Below, one piece after another: positions 1 to 10,034 of a DNA stretch of 64,000 nt. The stretch spans positions 1,426,001-1,490,000 of the forward strand of contig NZ_AP024814.1 of assembly GCF_019703305.1 (NCBI RefSeq), in the 5' to 3' direction. Both the position numbers and the translations under genes were made by a program. Below the pieces are notes generated by a model, which was given only the letters and a program-made list of their open reading frames with translations, made no database searches and had not been told where the DNA came from. Origin of the DNA: Helicobacter sp. NHP19-003 (GTDB taxonomy: Bacteria > Campylobacterota > Campylobacteria > Campylobacterales > Helicobacteraceae). Each line of letters starts with the position of its first letter. Positions within the stretch are counted from its first letter, which is position 1.

Positions 1-696
1 TATGGCGAGGTGTTGCAAACCCCCCAAAACGAGAACACTCCCTTTAACCCCCGTAGCCCTTATGCTGTGGCAAAACTCTACGCCTACTACATCACCAAGA
101 ATTATAGGGAAGCCTATAACATGTTTGCGGTCAATGGGATTTTATTCAACCACGAAAGCCCCATGCGGGGCGAAACCTTTGTAACCCGTAAAATCACGAT
201 GGCTTTAAGCCGTATCGTTTTGGGCTTGCAAGAGTGCTTGTATTTAGGCAATTTGGACGCTAAGAGGGATTATGGGCACGCTAAAGACTATGTCAAGGCG
301 ATGCATTTGATTTTGCAACACAGCCACCCCGTGGATTATGTCGTGGCGAGCGGACAGACCATGACGATTAGGGATTTTGTGTTGATGGCGTGTGAAAAAC
401 TAGGGCTGGTTCTGGAGTTTCAGGGGCAGGGTACTGACGAGCAAGGGGTGCTCGTGGATTTTGCACCAAGCCCGCTTTTAGGCAATCTCAAACTAGCCCC
501 GCTCAAAAAAGGGCAGGTGCTGGTGCGTGTGGATACTAGGTACTTCCGCCCCACAGAAGTGGATTTATTGCTTGGCGACCCGTCTAAAATTGAAAGAGAG
601 TTGGGTTGGAGGCGGGAATTTAGCGTGCAAGATTTAGTTTTAGACATGCTCAAAAGCGATTTGGAGCTCGCCCGCAAAGAGGCTTTGACTAAATAG
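1..696 (+). CDS. gmd: GDP-mannose 4,6-dehydratase, C-terminal part (5' end outside window)
   Basis: The reading frame is open from base 1 and ends at the TAG at 694-696, so the N-terminal NAD-binding part is missing. The visible part starts with [20 protein letters not shown], followed by the YAVAK catalytic Tyr/Lys motif of extended short-chain dehydrogenases and [17 protein letters not shown], all typical of Gmd. The family converts GDP-mannose to GDP-4-keto-6-deoxymannose, the precursor of GDP-fucose used for fucosylated LPS (Lewis antigens) in Helicobacter. The 3' end overlaps the convergent MATE gene by 8 bp. Identity is nearly certain; whether a GDP-fucose synthase gene lies upstream cannot be seen. 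Confidence 0.95.
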   Translation, partial: YGEVLQTPQNENTPFNPRSPYAVAKLYAYYITKNYREAYNMFAVNGILFNHESPMRGETFVTRKITMALSRIVLGLQECLYLGNLDAKRDYGHAKDYVKAMHLILQHSHPVDYVVASGQTMTIRDFVLMACEKLGLVLEFQGQGTDEQGVLVDFAPSPLLGNLKLAPLKKGQVLVRVDTRYFRPTEVDLLLGDPSKIERELGWRREFSVQDLVLDMLKSDLELARKEALTK

Positions 697-1966
697 CAAA
701 ACGCCCGGGCTTTTTCCATATGCCCTTTTTGTAGGCAATGTAAAAAAAGCCCGCCCGAACAAAGGTTTCTAAGCAAATCAGCACAAAAAACCAACGCACT
801 GAAAGCCCCAAACGCCAAAAAATAAACATGGGCAAAATCCGCAAACCCCACAAACTGCAAGTGTTGATAAACAGCGACACCTTTGCCATCCCCGCCCCCC
901 GAAACGCCCCATCCAGCACGAACATACACATTAAGGGCATTTGAGAAAGCCCCACCACCATTAAATACCACGCCGCCACTTGCACGACCTCTTGATTTTG
1001 GCTAAAAATGCCGGCTAGCTCTTTGGCAAAAACAATCATCCCCACGCCCAAAAAGCCCAAAGACACCCCCGCCACCTTTAAAATCGTGCGGATATACTCT
1101 TGCGCTCTGTTGACTTGATTAGCCCCCAAATGTTGCCCCACAAGGACCATACACGCAATGGTAAAGCCAAGACCGGGCATGTAGCTGAAAGTTTCAATCC
1201 TTAAGCCCACTTGCATGCCAGCCAGCACTTCATTGCCATAACTTGCCACAAACTTAGACACCAAAGCCATAGAAAAGAGCGTGAGCATCCGCTCAAAACC
1301 CGAGGGCCAGCCCACTTGCCAAGTTTTCTTAAACAAAGTGGCGTCAAAGATGGGGCGGAATTTTAGGGGGTTGTTCTTTTTAAGGCTAATGGCTAAAAAA
1401 AGCAGCGTGAGCTCTAAAAACGCCACAGCCACGCTCGCCACCGCCGCCCCCTTAATGCCAAGGCGCACAAAGCCAAAATGCCCGAAAATCAAGGCATCGT
1501 TTAGAAATAAGCACAACGCGCTCATCATAATTTTCAGCACAAAGGGTGTCAGGGTGTCGGACAAGCTTGCTAGCGCGCTTGCCATCGTGTTTTTTACAAA
1601 GATCGCAGGCATCGCCCAAATCAAAATCTGCAAATACTCTTTGGCAAGGCCACTTGCATCGCCTCTGATCCCCATCCACTTGACAAACGCATTAATGCCA
1701 AGAAAGCCGGCCACCCCAGCCCCCACGCACAGCACACACGCCCCGATTAAAATGCTTGAATACCCAACCGTCACTAGTGTGGTGTCTTTTGCCCCCACAA
1801 GGCGGCTTAAAGTCGCATTTGTACCGATGTAAAAAATGGAGTTTAGGGCATAAAAGAGCATGATATATTGCAGACCCACGCCCATGGCCACAATGTGGTT
1901 ATCGGACAACCGCCCCATGAAAACCACAGACACGGCTAAAACAAAGATTTCTAAAAAATTATTCAC
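689..1966 (-). CDS. MATE-family multidrug/Na+ efflux transporter
   Basis: About 425 residues with roughly twelve hydrophobic segments and the MATE arrangement of two six-helix halves, including [13 protein letters not shown] near the N-terminus and [18 protein letters not shown] in the second half. The family exports cationic drugs using Na+ or H+. The 5' end is problematic. The only start used here is GTG at 1966, yet the frame stays open further upstream and encodes RRILKLAIPSG, which resembles the conserved first helix of MATE proteins, with no ATG, GTG or TTG in frame. Either a rare start codon is used or a single-base change separates the gene from the out-of-frame ATG at about 2011. It lies 56 bp downstream of the NhaC-type antiporter gene on the same strand. 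Confidence 0.88.
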   Translation of the reverse strand: MNNFLEIFVLAVSVVFMGRLSDNHIVAMGVGLQYIMLFYALNSIFYIGTNATLSRLVGAKDTTLVTVGYSSILIGACVLCVGAGVAGFLGINAFVKWMGIRGDASGLAKEYLQILIWAMPAIFVKNTMASALASLSDTLTPFVLKIMMSALCLFLNDALIFGHFGFVRLGIKGAAVASVAVAFLELTLLFLAISLKKNNPLKFRPIFDATLFKKTWQVGWPSGFERMLTLFSMALVSKFVASYGNEVLAGMQVGLRIETFSYMPGLGFTIACMVLVGQHLGANQVNRAQEYIRTILKVAGVSLGFLGVGMIVFAKELAGIFSQNQEVVQVAAWYLMVVGLSQMPLMCMFVLDGAFRGAGMAKVSLFINTCSLWGLRILPMFIFWRLGLSVRWFFVLICLETFVRAGFFYIAYKKGIWKKPGRFAI

Positions 1967-2022
1967 TCCAGAGGGGATCGCTAGCTTTAAAATGCGCCTT
2001 AAACGCCACCATTTTTGCGCTT

Positions 2023-3318
2023 TTATAATAACAACGCTCCCACAACGCCAAAGATGATCAAGGGGATATTATAGACCAAGAAAGTGGGTAGGCAGGTGTC
2101 GTAGATGTGGTTGTGTTGTTGGTCGGCATTGAGCCCCGTGGTCGGCCCTATGGTGCTATCAGAGGCGGGCGAGCCCGCATCGCCCAGTCCCGCGGCAATG
2201 CCTATCAGCAAAATGGTCGCCTTTGTGTCAAAACCTAGGGCTAGGCACAAGGGGCAATAAAAGGTGGCGATGATCGGCAAAGTCCCAAAGGAAGTCCCTA
2301 TGCCTAGCGTGATGAATAGCCCAATCACTAGCATGATCAAAGCCCCCGCAAACTTGCCCGAAATCGCCCCACTCGCCAAATGCACCAAGTCCGTAATGGC
2401 ATGGGTCTTTTGCAAGACTTCGCCAAAGCCCGAAGCCACGAGCATGACAAAGGCGACAAACGCCATCATTTTCACGCCCTCATCGATCACCATGTCCATT
2501 TGCCCCCACTTAATCACCCCGCCCACAAGCATCACCATAAGCCCGATAAACGCCCCAAGGGGCAACGACCCTGTGAAAATCTGCACCATAAAGGCGAGCA
2601 CAATGCCAATTAGAGCGAGATAGTCCTTTGTTTGCAGTTTCAGCTCTTCATGGGTGGTGCTTTCTAGGCGGTCTTCATAGAAGCGAGGTTTTCTATACAG
2701 CAACAAGATTGCCACCACCAGCCCACAGAGCATGGCTAAACCAGAAATAGACATGACGGCCACCACTTCGCTAAGGTTGGTTTGTATGCCATTTTGGCGT
2801 AGATTATCCACGATCAAATTTAAGAAAATCAGACCAAAACCGGCGGGGATCGTCATGTAGGGGGCTTGCAAGCCGAAGGTGAGTGCGCACGCCACCGCCC
2901 TTCTGTCGATTTGTAGGCGGTTCATTAAATGCAAAAGTGGGGGGATTAAAATGGGGATGAAGGCGATGTGCACGGGGATTAAATTTTGCGAAAAGCAGGC
3001 AATGAAAGCGATGAGAAAGCAAAAAATCGTGCGCTTTTGATCCAACCAAGCTACAAGCTTGAACAAAACCACTTTCATCAAATTACCGCTAGAAATCGTT
3101 ACAGCCAAAGCCCCTAGTAAAATATAACTCAAAGCCGTTTCTAAATTGCCCTGCATGCCATTGATCATGATTTTCGTGGTGTCTACAAGCCCCAGCCCGC
3201 CCATCAGTCCGCCCACTAGCGTGGCGCTGATGATCGCCAGCAAAATATTCAAACGGGCTAAACTCAAACCCACCATGACAAGCACGGCGACCACTGCCGG
3301 ATTACTCCATAAAGACAT
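2023..3318 (-). CDS. NhaC-type Na+/H+ antiporter family membrane protein
   Basis: A 431-residue polytopic membrane protein with about ten to twelve hydrophobic segments. The stretch GLGDAGSPASDSTIGPTTGL near the C-terminus is typical of the Na_H_antiporter family that includes NhaC-like proteins, so the role is probably exchange of cations or organic acids across the inner membrane. I chose ATG at 3318 (MSLWSNPAVV) over the in-frame GTG at 3330 because the hydrophobic segment begins directly after it. It is followed on the same strand by the MATE transporter, and preceded by a small exported protein and an amidase, probably one transcription unit. The substrate is not shown by the sequence. 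Confidence 0.85.
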   Translation of the reverse strand: MSLWSNPAVVAVLVMVGLSLARLNILLAIISATLVGGLMGGLGLVDTTKIMINGMQGNLETALSYILLGALAVTISSGNLMKVVLFKLVAWLDQKRTIFCFLIAFIACFSQNLIPVHIAFIPILIPPLLHLMNRLQIDRRAVACALTFGLQAPYMTIPAGFGLIFLNLIVDNLRQNGIQTNLSEVVAVMSISGLAMLCGLVVAILLLYRKPRFYEDRLESTTHEELKLQTKDYLALIGIVLAFMVQIFTGSLPLGAFIGLMVMLVGGVIKWGQMDMVIDEGVKMMAFVAFVMLVASGFGEVLQKTHAITDLVHLASGAISGKFAGALIMLVIGLFITLGIGTSFGTLPIIATFYCPLCLALGFDTKATILLIGIAAGLGDAGSPASDSTIGPTTGLNADQQHNHIYDTCLPTFLVYNIPLIIFGVVGALLL

Positions 3319-3354
3319 AGCTTTACCCACTCAATTTATTTGTTAAAAGCACAG

Positions 3355-3735
3355 CTACTCCCCTAAAAAATCTCGCATGAAATCTTGCAAGGCTTCTTTC
3401 ATGGCGACAATAAAGGGTTTGCGTGCATCCCCTTCTAACACAATCCTTTTGCCCCGATAGGCGTGCGCCGCCTTCTCAAAATGGGACAAAACAAGGGTTC
3501 TTAGGACATAGCATTTATAGGGTGCATCCATGCTCTCGCAGATCGCCCCTGTAAAAAGGGTGGAGCGATCACCCTGCAAGGCTAGATTGTGGCTCACAAT
3601 CGCCGAGCGCATGAAATGCACGGCTAAAACTTCTCTAAAAGCCATAACACCCATGGGCTTAGAAGTTGCCCCAAATAAAGGCAAGCCAAGCCCCAAGAAA
3701 GCCCCTAGCACTAACCCCAAGGCTTTTAAACGCAT
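3355..3735 (-). CDS. small putative exported protein of unknown function
   Basis: 126 residues. The first 23 form a signal peptide: a basic start (MRLK), a hydrophobic core (ALGLVLGAFLGLGLPL) and a likely cleavage after FGA. The mature part is mixed alpha/beta in composition with two cysteines in CESMDAPYKC, which could form a disulphide. I do not recognise a family. It starts 4 bp after the stop of the upstream amidase gene and is followed by the NhaC-type antiporter, so it is probably co-transcribed with both. The tight spacing and coding-like codon use support a real gene. Confidence 0.7.
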   Translation of the reverse strand: MRLKALGLVLGAFLGLGLPLFGATSKPMGVMAFREVLAVHFMRSAIVSHNLALQGDRSTLFTGAICESMDAPYKCYVLRTLVLSHFEKAAHAYRGKRIVLEGDARKPFIVAMKEALQDFMRDFLGE

Positions 3736-3739
3736 GGCT

Positions 3740-4651
3740 TTAATCCACCACCCGTCTTATGAGGGGTTTGTAGGTGTCTATGCGCCGATCCCTAAAAAAG
3801 GGCCACATTTGGCGCACCCTTGCGCTTTCATCTAAATCAAGGCACGCATACAAAATCTCTTCCTCAAAGCCCGCTAGAGCCAATTCTTTGCCAAAAGCCC
3901 CGAACACAAAGCTGGAGCCAAAGAACTCTAACCCGCTGGTCTTGCCCGAGGGGTCTGGCTCAAAGCCCACCCGATTAGAGGTGATCACGGGGATGGTGTT
4001 GGCGATGCTATGCCCCCTTTGTACCCCCATCCACGCCTGCCTTTGCAAACCTTTTTCCTCCAAATCCTCGCTCTCTTCATCGCAAAACCATCCGATCGCA
4101 CTAGGATAAATCAAAATGTCCGCCTTTTGCAGTGCCATGAGCCTTGCAGCTTCTGGATACCACTGATCCCAGCACACCAGCACCCCTAAATTGCCCACAC
4201 TGCTCGCGATAGGGGTGTATCGATCCCCCGGGGTGAAGTAGAATTTCTCGTAAAATCTAGGGTCATCCGGGATGTGCATTTTTCTTTGCACCCCGAGCAA
4301 TTTGCCGTCCTTTTCAAACACCACTGCCGTGTTGTGGTACACCCCCACCATGCGCTCCTCAAAGAGCGAGCCCACCAGCACCACCTCATGCGCCTTAGCC
4401 AGCCCGCTTAAGAAATTGCATTGTGCCTTAAACTCCCGCGCCCACGCAAAATACTTAGGGTCTTCGTGCTGGCAAAAGTAGGGGTAGGGGTGCAACTCAG
4501 GCAAGACCACCAAATCTAAATGGAGATGCTGTGTTTTGGCTCGTGCTAGAAGTTGCGCCGTGTGCTCTAAAGTGGCTTGTACGCTGCCTTGATAGCCGTG
4601 TTGTAAAATGGCGACTTCGATGGTGTTTAAACTAAAATCCACAAAATCCAT
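3740..4651 (-). CDS. aguB: N-carbamoylputrescine amidase (nitrilase superfamily)
   Basis: 303 residues with the full carbon-nitrogen hydrolase triad: Glu in VVLPELHPYPYF, Lys in GVQRKMHIPDDP and Cys in GVLVCWDQWYPEAARL. The extra motifs around each residue (HIPDDP, the WYPEAAR helix) match plant and bacterial AguB enzymes, which cleave N-carbamoylputrescine to putrescine, CO2 and ammonia. It is cytoplasmic. Length is normal for the family (290-300). The gene is 36 bp downstream of speA on the same strand, so the first and last steps of the arginine-agmatine-putrescine route are adjacent; the middle enzyme (agmatine deiminase) is not in this window. ATG at 4651 is the natural start, just upstream of DFSLNTIEVAILQHG. 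Confidence 0.92.
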   Translation of the reverse strand: MDFVDFSLNTIEVAILQHGYQGSVQATLEHTAQLLARAKTQHLHLDLVVLPELHPYPYFCQHEDPKYFAWAREFKAQCNFLSGLAKAHEVVLVGSLFEERMVGVYHNTAVVFEKDGKLLGVQRKMHIPDDPRFYEKFYFTPGDRYTPIASSVGNLGVLVCWDQWYPEAARLMALQKADILIYPSAIGWFCDEESEDLEEKGLQRQAWMGVQRGHSIANTIPVITSNRVGFEPDPSGKTSGLEFFGSSFVFGAFGKELALAGFEEEILYACLDLDESARVRQMWPFFRDRRIDTYKPLIRRVVD

Positions 4652-4687
4652 GTGCGCTCCCTAAAAAGACAGATTATAACAAAAAAC

Positions 4688-6550
4688 CTACTCTTGGGCG
4701 AGAGTCTTTAAATACCCGTTTTCACTCAGCATGACATACAGCCGCCCGAGCATTTCTTTTTTATCCTCGCTATCCTCTAACAGCTCGCTATCTTCGATCT
4801 TTTGCTTTAAAATCCGCTCGATCTCTTTGGTGTCGTAGTCCAAATCCTCCAAAGCGTCTAGGATGGTTTGGGCTTGGGCGATGTCGGTGAGCTCATAGCC
4901 CTTGTCTGTGATTTGCACACTACACTCTGTGGGGTGGGTGAATAAATTATGGTGCATGGCAAGCACCTCTTGGTAAGCCCCCACCAAAAAGAAACCCAAA
5001 AAATAATCCTCTTGGCGCACATCCACATCGTGCAAGAAAAGGGGCTTGTCCTTATCAAAGCTGATCTCCCCATCGCTGTCGCAAGTGATGTCCCACAAAC
5101 TCGCGCTCCTTGTGGGCTCTTCATCGAGTTTGTGTAGAGGCATCACAGGAAAGCCCTGTCTTAAGCCCCAATAATCGGGCAAACTTTGGAAAAACGAGCA
5201 GTTGAGTAAATAGCGTTCTTGCACCTGCTCTTGGATACGGATGATGTCGTTGTGGTCCTTGTGGCGCAAAAACCCAATCGCCTTTTTAATGATCAAATGC
5301 CCCAACACCTCAGCATTGCTACGATCTTGCAAGTCAATGTAGCCCAAATCAAAGAGCGTAAAGAGCGACTCCATATGATCTAGGCTGTCGTGCAAATACT
5401 CAATGGCATTTTTGCTGTTGATGTTGTGGTATAAATCCTCCATCTCTGCCACCAAAGGGGGGTTAGATTCTTTAAGACGCAAGGTGTTTTCATCGTAATC
5501 TTGGGAGAACAACTCTAACACGGGGGCGATGAGCACCGCATGGCTTGCGCTGATGAAACGCCCCGACTCGATAAAAATATTGGGCTCTAGCTCTTTTTTA
5601 TTCTTGACAATTTCTTTGAGCAAAAACACCACATCGCCAGCAAACTCTTCTAAGGTGTAGTTGCGCTCACACTGGTGCTTGTGCTGGGAATATTCAATGG
5701 CTAGCCCCCCCCCGATGTTGATGCTGTTTAAGTTAAATGCCCCCATTTTACGCAACTCGGCGTAAATATTGCCCGCCTCTTTGAGGGCTTTTTTTAGGGG
5801 CGTGATGTCGCTGATTTGGCTACCGATGTGAAAGTGGATCATGCTAAGTTGGCCTAACAAGCCATGCGTTTCTAATAAATGCATGGCTTCTAAGAGCTCC
5901 GTGCTGGCGAGCCCAAATTTGGCATGGATGCCCGTGCTTTTTGCCCACACCCCGATCCCTGAGCTGTGTAAGCGCACCCTAATGCCGATTTTGGGGCAAA
6001 ACTTGGCATTTTCACCGATGGTGTTGTTTTCTAACGCCACTTCTAGGATACTCTTTAGCTCGCTTAAGCCCTCAATCGTTAGTGTGATGTCCGCCCCCAT
6101 GCTCGCGGCGATGAAGCCCAACTCGATCATTTCCTTGTCTTTAAAACCATTGACCGTGATGGGGGCGTTCTCGTGGATATACGCCATCGCTAAAATCAGC
6201 TCTGCTTTAGAGCCCGCCTCTAGTCCATACGCTCCCCTAAATTGCCCTGAAATCTCCACCAAAGCATGCACGAAGTTTGGCATGTGATTGACCTTTAGGG
6301 GGAAGACCGCCTTGAACGCTCCGCTGTAATGGTATTGAGAAATGGCGTGGGAAAACATCGAAAAAAGCTTATGTACTTGTTTGGAAATCAAATGGGGGAA
6401 GCGTAAAAGCAAGGGGCCTTTAAACCCCTGCTCGCGCATGTCTAAAACCATATCTAGGAGGCTAGGCTTATTGCCGGCATTGACCTTCACCAGCCCCTCC
6501 TCAAGGATAAAATCCTCCTTGCCCCAATAATTCAAACCATAATTTTGCAT
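4688..6550 (-). CDS. speA: biosynthetic arginine decarboxylase (SpeA)
   Basis: 620 residues, close to other Helicobacter SpeA proteins. It begins MQNYGLNYWGKEDF, then shows the PLP-binding lysine region GAFKAVFPLKVNHMPN, the SIHFHIGSQI-like stretch (MIHFHIGSQI) and the glycine-rich NIGGGLAIEYS phosphate loop of fold-III decarboxylases. It converts arginine to agmatine in the cytoplasm as the first step to putrescine. The frame is open to 6646, but ATG at 6550 is preferred because the protein family starts here and AGGGG lies just upstream; the longer form would overlap selA. The NIGGG codons form a run of nine G on the coding strand (5705-5713). A -10 box lies at 6579-6584. Confidence 0.95.
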   Translation of the reverse strand: MQNYGLNYWGKEDFILEEGLVKVNAGNKPSLLDMVLDMREQGFKGPLLLRFPHLISKQVHKLFSMFSHAISQYHYSGAFKAVFPLKVNHMPNFVHALVEISGQFRGAYGLEAGSKAELILAMAYIHENAPITVNGFKDKEMIELGFIAASMGADITLTIEGLSELKSILEVALENNTIGENAKFCPKIGIRVRLHSSGIGVWAKSTGIHAKFGLASTELLEAMHLLETHGLLGQLSMIHFHIGSQISDITPLKKALKEAGNIYAELRKMGAFNLNSINIGGGLAIEYSQHKHQCERNYTLEEFAGDVVFLLKEIVKNKKELEPNIFIESGRFISASHAVLIAPVLELFSQDYDENTLRLKESNPPLVAEMEDLYHNINSKNAIEYLHDSLDHMESLFTLFDLGYIDLQDRSNAEVLGHLIIKKAIGFLRHKDHNDIIRIQEQVQERYLLNCSFFQSLPDYWGLRQGFPVMPLHKLDEEPTRSASLWDITCDSDGEISFDKDKPLFLHDVDVRQEDYFLGFFLVGAYQEVLAMHHNLFTHPTECSVQITDKGYELTDIAQAQTILDALEDLDYDTKEIERILKQKIEDSELLEDSEDKKEMLGRLYVMLSENGYLKTLAQE

Positions 6551-6578
6551 GCCAACCCCTATGCGTTGATGAGCTTTG

Positions 6579-6584
6579 AGTATA
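6579..6584 (-). promoter_or_regulatory. candidate -10 box for speA
   Basis: TATACT on the minus strand, about 28 bp upstream of the speA ATG, in the short divergent region shared with selA. No convincing -35 box is seen, as is common in Helicobacter. Confidence 0.5.
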
Positions 6585-6606
6585 ACTAAAAATGCCCCTT
6601 TTGTGT

Positions 6607-6612
6607 TACAAT
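6607..6612 (+). promoter_or_regulatory. candidate -10 box for selA, implying a leaderless mRNA
   Basis: TACAAT ends 7 bp before the selA ATG. If used, transcription would begin at or next to the initiation codon, giving a leaderless message; no Shine-Dalgarno sequence is visible between box and start, which fits. Confidence 0.4.
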
Positions 6613-6619
6613 CGCCCCT

Positions 6620-7900
6620 ATGAAAACCAACCCCCCGGCCATGCACGCCCTCTTAAACGCCCCAGCCCTAAAGACCTACCCAAGAGAACGCCTAAAAGCC
6701 CTAGCCACCGCCCTTTTTAAAGCCCACCAAGTTACCCCCTTTGCGTGCGCGAGCTTAAATGAGTGGGTGGAGCTCATCAAAGAGCGTTATACCGCCCTCA
6801 TGTCCGCCCCCCTAAAGCCCCTTTACAACGCCACGGGGGTGGTGTTGTCTACGAATTTGGGGCGCGCGTGCTTAGAGCCTAGTCATTTAAAAGAATTGGA
6901 GTTGCTTGGCGGCTATGTCAATTTAGAAGTCAATATGCAAACGGGCAAACGGGCAAATCGTTGCCACTTGGTGCAAGAACTTTTAAAAATGCTCTTCAAT
7001 GCCCCAGACGCTTTAATTTTAAACAACAACGCCAGTGCCTTAGTGCTCGTGGCTAGCGTGTTTGCCCCCAAAGCCCAGAACAAAGAAACCTTGCTTTCCT
7101 ACGGGCAATTAGTGGAAATCGGGGGGCATTTTAGAGCGCATGAGCTTTTAGAGTGTGTTACCAACCTTAGATTTGTCGGCAGCACGAACAAAACCTATCT
7201 ACAAGACTACCAACACGCCCTAAGCCCTAACACTACTCTCATCACCACCATACACCTTAGCAACTTCTTGCAACAAGGCTTTGTCGCCTCTGTGGGGGCA
7301 AAAGAGCTCTATAAGCTTGCCACGGCGCATCAGGTGTTGTTTTACGAGGATTTAGGCAGTATGCAAAGCGTGCCACAGGTGCAGAAATCTTTAAAGCACG
7401 CCCACTTGGTGAGTTTTAGCGCAGATAAGTTACTCGGCAGCGTGCAAGGCGGGGTGGTGCTGGGGGCTAAAGAGTGCATACAAAAACTAGCCAAACACCC
7501 CCTTTATCGGGCATTTAGAGCGGATAAAATCCAGCTTTACATGCTCGCTCGGAGTTTGCAAGCCCACATACAAGGGCAAATAAACCCCACACAAAGACTC
7601 TTAGCCCAAGACAGCGACACCCTTTTAAACAAGGCATTAAAACTCTTGCACCTTTTAGGCGGCATAAAAGCCACTCTATTAGAAACAACCGCCTTAGTGG
7701 GCGGAGGTGTGGCAGACATGGGGCTTAAAAGCTTTGGCTTGCTCTTAACGCCTAAAAAAGATTTTAAAGAGTTGCACCATGCTTTGCACCAGCAAGGGCT
7801 AGCCTGTATTCTGCGCTGTGATGGGGTGCTTTTGGACACTTTTGCGCTGTTTGAAAAGGACTTAAGCACCATCGCCCGTGTCGTTAAAAATACGCTCTAA
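6620..7900 (+). CDS. selA: L-seryl-tRNA(Sec) selenium transferase
   Basis: 426 residues, somewhat shorter than E. coli SelA (about 463). The SelA hallmarks are present: NATGVVLSTNLGRACL early, the YVNLEVNMQTGKR substrate region, FYEDLGSM, and the PLP-binding lysine in VSFSADKLLGSVQGG. The enzyme converts seryl-tRNA(Sec) to selenocysteyl-tRNA(Sec) using selenophosphate. Its presence is meaningful here because the formate dehydrogenase gene 7 kb away carries an in-frame TGA at the selenocysteine position. selB, selC and selD are not in this window. It is divergent from speA. Confidence 0.95.
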   Translation: MKTNPPAMHALLNAPALKTYPRERLKALATALFKAHQVTPFACASLNEWVELIKERYTALMSAPLKPLYNATGVVLSTNLGRACLEPSHLKELELLGGYVNLEVNMQTGKRANRCHLVQELLKMLFNAPDALILNNNASALVLVASVFAPKAQNKETLLSYGQLVEIGGHFRAHELLECVTNLRFVGSTNKTYLQDYQHALSPNTTLITTIHLSNFLQQGFVASVGAKELYKLATAHQVLFYEDLGSMQSVPQVQKSLKHAHLVSFSADKLLGSVQGGVVLGAKECIQKLAKHPLYRAFRADKIQLYMLARSLQAHIQGQINPTQRLLAQDSDTLLNKALKLLHLLGGIKATLLETTALVGGGVADMGLKSFGLLLTPKKDFKELHHALHQQGLACILRCDGVLLDTFALFEKDLSTIARVVKNTL

Positions 7901-8216
7901 TTTACCCCCACAAACGCCATTCCTGAACCAAAGCCCAAAGTAGGGTTATAGCTTTTATGGACAAGCGTCATGGCCAAATTTTAAAAAGCCACCTAAACCA
8001 CCCCCTTGCAAGCCCTCATAAAGTGGAGCTAGGGGCCAAGTTCCCCAAACCTTAGAAGTTTTCGCCCCGTGTGGGCTTAGGGGCTGTGCGCTCTTTTTTG
8101 TTGCAGAAGTGTTTGTGTGTTACTGTGTTGAGAGTTTGGGTTGAACCCCCCTTTAAAATCCCCCAAAAATTGCGCCAAAAGGGCTAGGCAACCCGCGCCC
8201 AAAGTTGGAGTTAGGG
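7901..8216. other. 316-bp intergenic region without a recognised gene
   Basis: Between selA and the chemoreceptor. On the minus strand there are short coding-like pieces in different frames broken by stops (for example GAWPLAPLY-like and SYNPTLGFGSG stretches reminiscent of Helicobacter outer-membrane protein ends), so it may be the residue of a lost gene. No tRNA, promoter or clear terminator was found. Confidence 0.4.
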
Positions 8217-9896
8217 CTAAGTTTTAAATTGGTTGATCTCCGTGTCTAGCTCGGCAGTGGTTGTGTTGAGCGAGTTGGCTAGGCTTATGATCTCTTTGGC
8301 ATCCTCTAACGACTCTTCTGTGTCTTTATCCACTTGGATCAAACGCCCCGCCATGGTGTGGATACTTTCTCCGGTTTTATTGTAGTCGTTGATGAAGGCG
8401 TGGGTGTTTTCCACCACCACCCCCACCTCTGCACTCATGTTTTTAAAGCGTTCTTGCACCTCCATACTGCCCGCACTCAACTCTTCAATTTTCTTAGAAT
8501 TGAGGTTCATTTGGTTGCTGACATCGTTGATCTCTTGCACAATCACTCCGATGGTGCTGTTGATTTCAGCGAGGCTTTTTTGGGTGCGGGCGGCGAGGTT
8601 GCGCACTTCATCAGCCACCACCGCAAAGCCCCGCCCATGTTCGCCGGCGCGTGCCGCCTCAATGGCAGCGTTGAGGGCTAGCAAGTTGGTTTGGTCAGCA
8701 ATGTCGTTGATGATGTGCAAAATGCTTTTCACGCTGTCGGCGTTTTTACTCAGTTGCTCAACCTTGCTGGCCAACTCTTCCTCGGTTTTAGCCCCCTCTA
8801 AAATCTGGGTGAGCATCGTGGTTAAAGAGGCGTTGGACTCTTCAATGGAGGTCTGCATCTGCCCTAACTTGTCCCCCACTTCTTTAGCGGCTTGCACCGA
8901 CTTAGCCACAGAGGCGGTGAGAGTGTTGGTTTCTTGGCAAATGTCTTGGACAATGGTAGCGTTGTCCTTAGCCCGCTTGTAGGTGATCTCAATGATGGCT
9001 TGCAATCTATGCGCTAAGGATTTATTATGCACGCTGTTGTCCTTCATACCCTCTATGCACTTATGAATCTTCTCCACAAAGGTGTTGATGCTGATGGCAA
9101 CTTTGTTCACATCATCATGCCCCCTGTGTACTTTCAAGCGTTTGGTTAAATCTTTGTCCCCTTGCCCAAAGTTGTAAATCCGATCCACAGTCGCTTTGAG
9201 TCGCCGGATTATCATGAAATAAACAGCGATGCTAGAAACCAAGATCATGAACAACACCGTACCGCTGATCCACGCGGTTAAAATGCGCGAATTTTGCAAC
9301 ATCTTCTTTTTTGCATCTTTTTCGACACTATTAAAGTCTCTCAAAATATCGCTGTAATAGGTGGTCGTTACAATGACCATATTGCTCACAGGGTCGTACT
9401 GGCTGTAGGCAACCTTAGGTTCGGGCACTCCGCCGGCAAATTTAGGCATTTTGTAACGGGTGAAACCTCCGCCCTTTTGCGCCGCCTCTAGGTAGCCACG
9501 CACATAGTAGACTCCATCCACACTTTGCAAGTTTAACCCGCTTTTGCCCACAGTTTCCGAGTTCACGGGGTCAAAGAGCACTTTGCCCTCTTTATCCACC
9601 GCCACCATATAAACCGAACTTGGGTCACTGTTGATGACCTTGAAATAGTCTAAAGTGAATTTAAGAGCCAGCTCTTTGGAGGGCTGTATACGGTAGAAGC
9701 GGTGTAGTCCATGTTGGACTAGGGTAAACATGTCCCGCAAGGCTTCTTCCTTCTTTTTGATGACATCTTGTTCCGTAATATGGATCAATTCTTGCACAAG
9801 GACATGCTGCTTATAGTCTGTCAGCAAGACAACCAAGACACCCAACCCAACCAAAGCAAGCAAAATATTAAGTAAGATTTTGAGCCCAACACGCAT
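8217..9896 (-). CDS. methyl-accepting chemotaxis protein with periplasmic Cache sensor
   Basis: 559 residues with classic receptor layout: a transmembrane helix at about 7-27, a periplasmic domain at about 30-195 with single-Cache features ([24 protein letters not shown] and [18 protein letters not shown]), a second membrane helix at about 207-230, a HAMP domain, and a cytoplasmic signalling domain. The signalling tip reads [20 protein letters not shown] followed by [18 protein letters not shown], which contacts CheA and CheW. Cache sensors of this type bind small ligands such as amino or organic acids; the ligand here is unknown. It appears to be a single-gene unit, with no neighbouring chemotaxis genes. 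Confidence 0.93.
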   Translation of the reverse strand: MRVGLKILLNILLALVGLGVLVVLLTDYKQHVLVQELIHITEQDVIKKKEEALRDMFTLVQHGLHRFYRIQPSKELALKFTLDYFKVINSDPSSVYMVAVDKEGKVLFDPVNSETVGKSGLNLQSVDGVYYVRGYLEAAQKGGGFTRYKMPKFAGGVPEPKVAYSQYDPVSNMVIVTTTYYSDILRDFNSVEKDAKKKMLQNSRILTAWISGTVLFMILVSSIAVYFMIIRRLKATVDRIYNFGQGDKDLTKRLKVHRGHDDVNKVAISINTFVEKIHKCIEGMKDNSVHNKSLAHRLQAIIEITYKRAKDNATIVQDICQETNTLTASVAKSVQAAKEVGDKLGQMQTSIEESNASLTTMLTQILEGAKTEEELASKVEQLSKNADSVKSILHIINDIADQTNLLALNAAIEAARAGEHGRGFAVVADEVRNLAARTQKSLAEINSTIGVIVQEINDVSNQMNLNSKKIEELSAGSMEVQERFKNMSAEVGVVVENTHAFINDYNKTGESIHTMAGRLIQVDKDTEESLEDAKEIISLANSLNTTTAELDTEINQFKT

Positions 9897-10034
9897 CGTC
9901 TCGTCCTAGTGTTAATCTGATTCGATGAACGCACAACGCTACGAGATAAATTTAGATCAAAACTAAGCTAAATTTATAATCACAAATAACCAAGCACGAA
10001 CGACCCCTTATAACAAAATTCCGCTTTAAATCAC

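Noticed and set aside
5705..5713. Nine G in a row inside speA as a phase-variation site
   Set aside because: It encodes the invariant glycine loop NIGGG of an essential-type enzyme, in frame, so it is explained by the protein.
8140..8160. GGGTTGAACCC as a tRNA T-arm
   Set aside because: No matching acceptor, D or anticodon arms can be built around it.
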